64,000 bases of DNA from Thermoplasmatales archaeon (GTDB lineage: Archaea > Thermoplasmatota > Thermoplasmata > Thermoplasmatales > Thermoplasmataceae), in contig JAJSLM010000001.1 in assembly GCA_026127925.1 (NCBI GenBank), forward strand, positions 186,001-250,000. The letters run 5' to 3'. Of the stretch, positions 62,901 through 64,000 are shown piece after piece. Both the position numbers and the translations under genes were made by a program. The notes beneath the pieces are model-generated. The model did not search any database and was not told the DNA's origin. It saw only the letters and a list, made by a program, of their open reading frames with translations. Numbering within the stretch: position 1 is the stretch's first letter; every line of letters begins with the position of its first letter.

Positions 62901-64000
62901 CTAAAATTTTATAAATTCTCTAAGAAACGACGTAGCGTAAATACCTCTTCCGAGGGTGAATTTAAAGCTTCCATCATTGTTTATTATAAAATTAACAGGT
63001 TTTGCGCTTATTATCCTTCTTTCTCCCTTGGAAGAAAGTTCAGGATGGTTCAGGATCTTGAACTGTTCCAGTTCAATTCTTTCATTCTCCAGAACACGTG
63101 CTTCTATCTCACCCTCATCCCCTTTTGGTATGACAGATTCATAGCCCGGAACGATTATCGTAGGCCTAATCTTGTCCGTAATAGACAATTGTTGAAGCTT
63201 ATCCATGTTGTAACCGTTCTCCTTGATTTCTGAATCCTTTGCAGAATTAAACAGCTCATCTATCTTATACATAATATCTCCAGAAACAACTTTATCTAGT
63301 CTGCCAAACTTTAACAACCTTTCAGAAAGTACATTATTGAAAATGTAGCTCTGGTATGCGTGGACGAACATAATTGCAAGATTTCGAGGGAGGACAGAAA
63401 AAGCGTCCCTTATCTCTCCATGTGCGCAAAGATAACCTAAAAGTGAGCGTTCAAAGGAGAGATGTTTAGGAAATGAGTTCAAGGCAAGGCATGGATCGTT
63501 TGTTTCTCCGAATTGAACGCGATAATCCTCGGTGTCGATCTCTCTATCGTAAATGTAAGTTCTAACTGCCCTCTCAATGTCCCCTTCCAGTATCAGCCTT
63601 CCTATTTTGTGTGTGTTTGTCCTAATTTCTCCAAATCTCTGCAAGCCGAAAAAATTAGGGAAACCTCCGTTTTGTAACACTTCATCGTATATCCTGAGAA
63701 TTTTTTCCCGATCGTTCTCGTCGTAATGAATGTTTATAGTGAAGGTGTTTCCTCTAAGATCACCCAGCTTAAGCATTCTGTTGCATTTAAAAATCTCCAG
63801 CACGTTGCAGTCCCTGAGCTCAACGCTGGATTGATCGATAGTCCCGTTTACTGTGAAATACTGTGTAGTTATCGCCCTTTTGTCCTTGGTTCCTGCGTAT
63901 GTTATCCTTTTCTTGCTTATTTGCAGACGTCTTGCAAGAAAAGAAATGAACCTGTTTGTATCCCAGTTTTTCAACTGGATCTTGAGTGCAGTGTATTTCC
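62901..64000 (-). CDS. truD: tRNA pseudouridine synthase TruD (5' end beyond right edge)
   Basis: Isomerises uridine 13 in tRNA. The frame is open to the right edge (about 366 residues seen); the start lies outside, since the sequence KYTALKIQLKNWDTNRFISF continues the TruD N-terminal pattern before the first in-window TTG (63974). The catalytic motif AGTKDKRAITTQYF holds the active Asp; GGFPNFFGLQRFG and HAYQSYIFNNVLS are family-typical, and the inserted TRUD domain lies between them. An N-terminal part of roughly 50-80 residues is missing from view. Confidence 0.95.
   Translation of the reverse strand, partial: KYTALKIQLKNWDTNRFISFLARRLQISKKRITYAGTKDKRAITTQYFTVNGTIDQSSVELRDCNVLEIFKCNRMLKLGDLRGNTFTINIHYDENDREKILRIYDEVLQNGGFPNFFGLQRFGEIRTNTHKIGRLILEGDIERAVRTYIYDREIDTEDYRVQFGETNDPCLALNSFPKHLSFERSLLGYLCAHGEIRDAFSVLPRNLAIMFVHAYQSYIFNNVLSERLLKFGRLDKVVSGDIMYKIDELFNSAKDSEIKENGYNMDKLQQLSITDKIRPTIIVPGYESVIPKGDEGEIEARVLENERIELEQFKILNHPELSSKGERRIISAKPVNFIINNDGSFKFTLGRGIYATSFLREFIKF

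Overview
This window is chromosomal DNA of an archaeon, most likely a member of the Thermoplasmatales (Thermoplasma/Ferroplasma/Cuniculiplasma relatives). The evidence is the archaeal information machinery (PolD large subunit DP2, TATA-binding protein, thermosome, Csl4 and Lsm RNA proteins, archaeal-type D-aminoacyl-tRNA deacylase, TruD and Tsr3), a proline iminopeptidase very close to the Thermoplasma tricorn-interacting factor F1, bd-type oxidase genes, GGTGA-type ribosome sites, ATGA gene overlaps and AT-rich TATA boxes close to start codons. The genus cannot be fixed from the sequence alone.

Layout. 1-4.7 kb: DP2 (cut by the left edge) and CTP synthase on the minus strand. 4.9-8.7 kb: a ribbon-helix-helix protein, then a three-gene bd-oxidase operon that opens with an unrecognised membrane protein. 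8.8-14.8 kb: Tsr3 facing a minus-strand operon of a fold-type-II PLP enzyme, a DUF1611 protein and a QueC-like PP-loop protein; upstream lie a candidate structured RNA, D-aminoacyl-tRNA deacylase and two helical proteins. 15-20.5 kb: ValRS, glutamine synthetase, tRNA-Gln and an epimerase-like protein. 20.7-30.7 kb: a thiolase-like protein lacking the usual nucleophilic Cys with its DUF35 partner, tandem-domain ThyX, thermosome, succinyl-CoA synthetase, ornithine carbamoyltransferase and a METTL5-like methyltransferase. 30.7-37.4 kb: tRNA-His, an Lsm / small coiled-coil / Csl4 operon, HisRS, CbiA, a zinc-ribbon membrane protein with an upstream mini-ORF, a Fur-family regulator and a dihydropteroate-synthase-like protein.

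37.5-48.8 kb is more accessory: CoxG-like and MocA-like proteins, peptidase F1, an amino-acid permease, an M20 amidohydrolase, an MFS transporter, an exported protein, and a YceI/HxlR pair. Next to that pair a 1.9 kb IS607-family element (serine recombinase TnpA plus TnpB) has split a pirin gene. The last 21 pirin codons are stranded on the far side of the element, and removing the element restores the reading frame exactly.

48.8-54.2 kb is an acyl-CoA oxidation block: an AidB-like acyl-CoA dehydrogenase with a fused EtfBA on one strand and a separate EtfB/EtfA pair on the other. 54.4-56.7 kb holds an exported protein, a radical SAM protein with a cysteine-free tail and a Bat-type HTH regulator. 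56.9-64 kb: a LysN-like aminotransferase overlapping a CoaD-DUF84 fusion, a MIP18-family protein, an acetate transporter divergent from acetyl-CoA synthetase, TBP behind two tandem TTTAAATA boxes, and TruD cut by the right edge.

Together the genes suggest a heterotroph living on peptides, acetate and acyl compounds, respiring oxygen through a bd-type oxidase. No CRISPR array, rRNA or prophage was seen.
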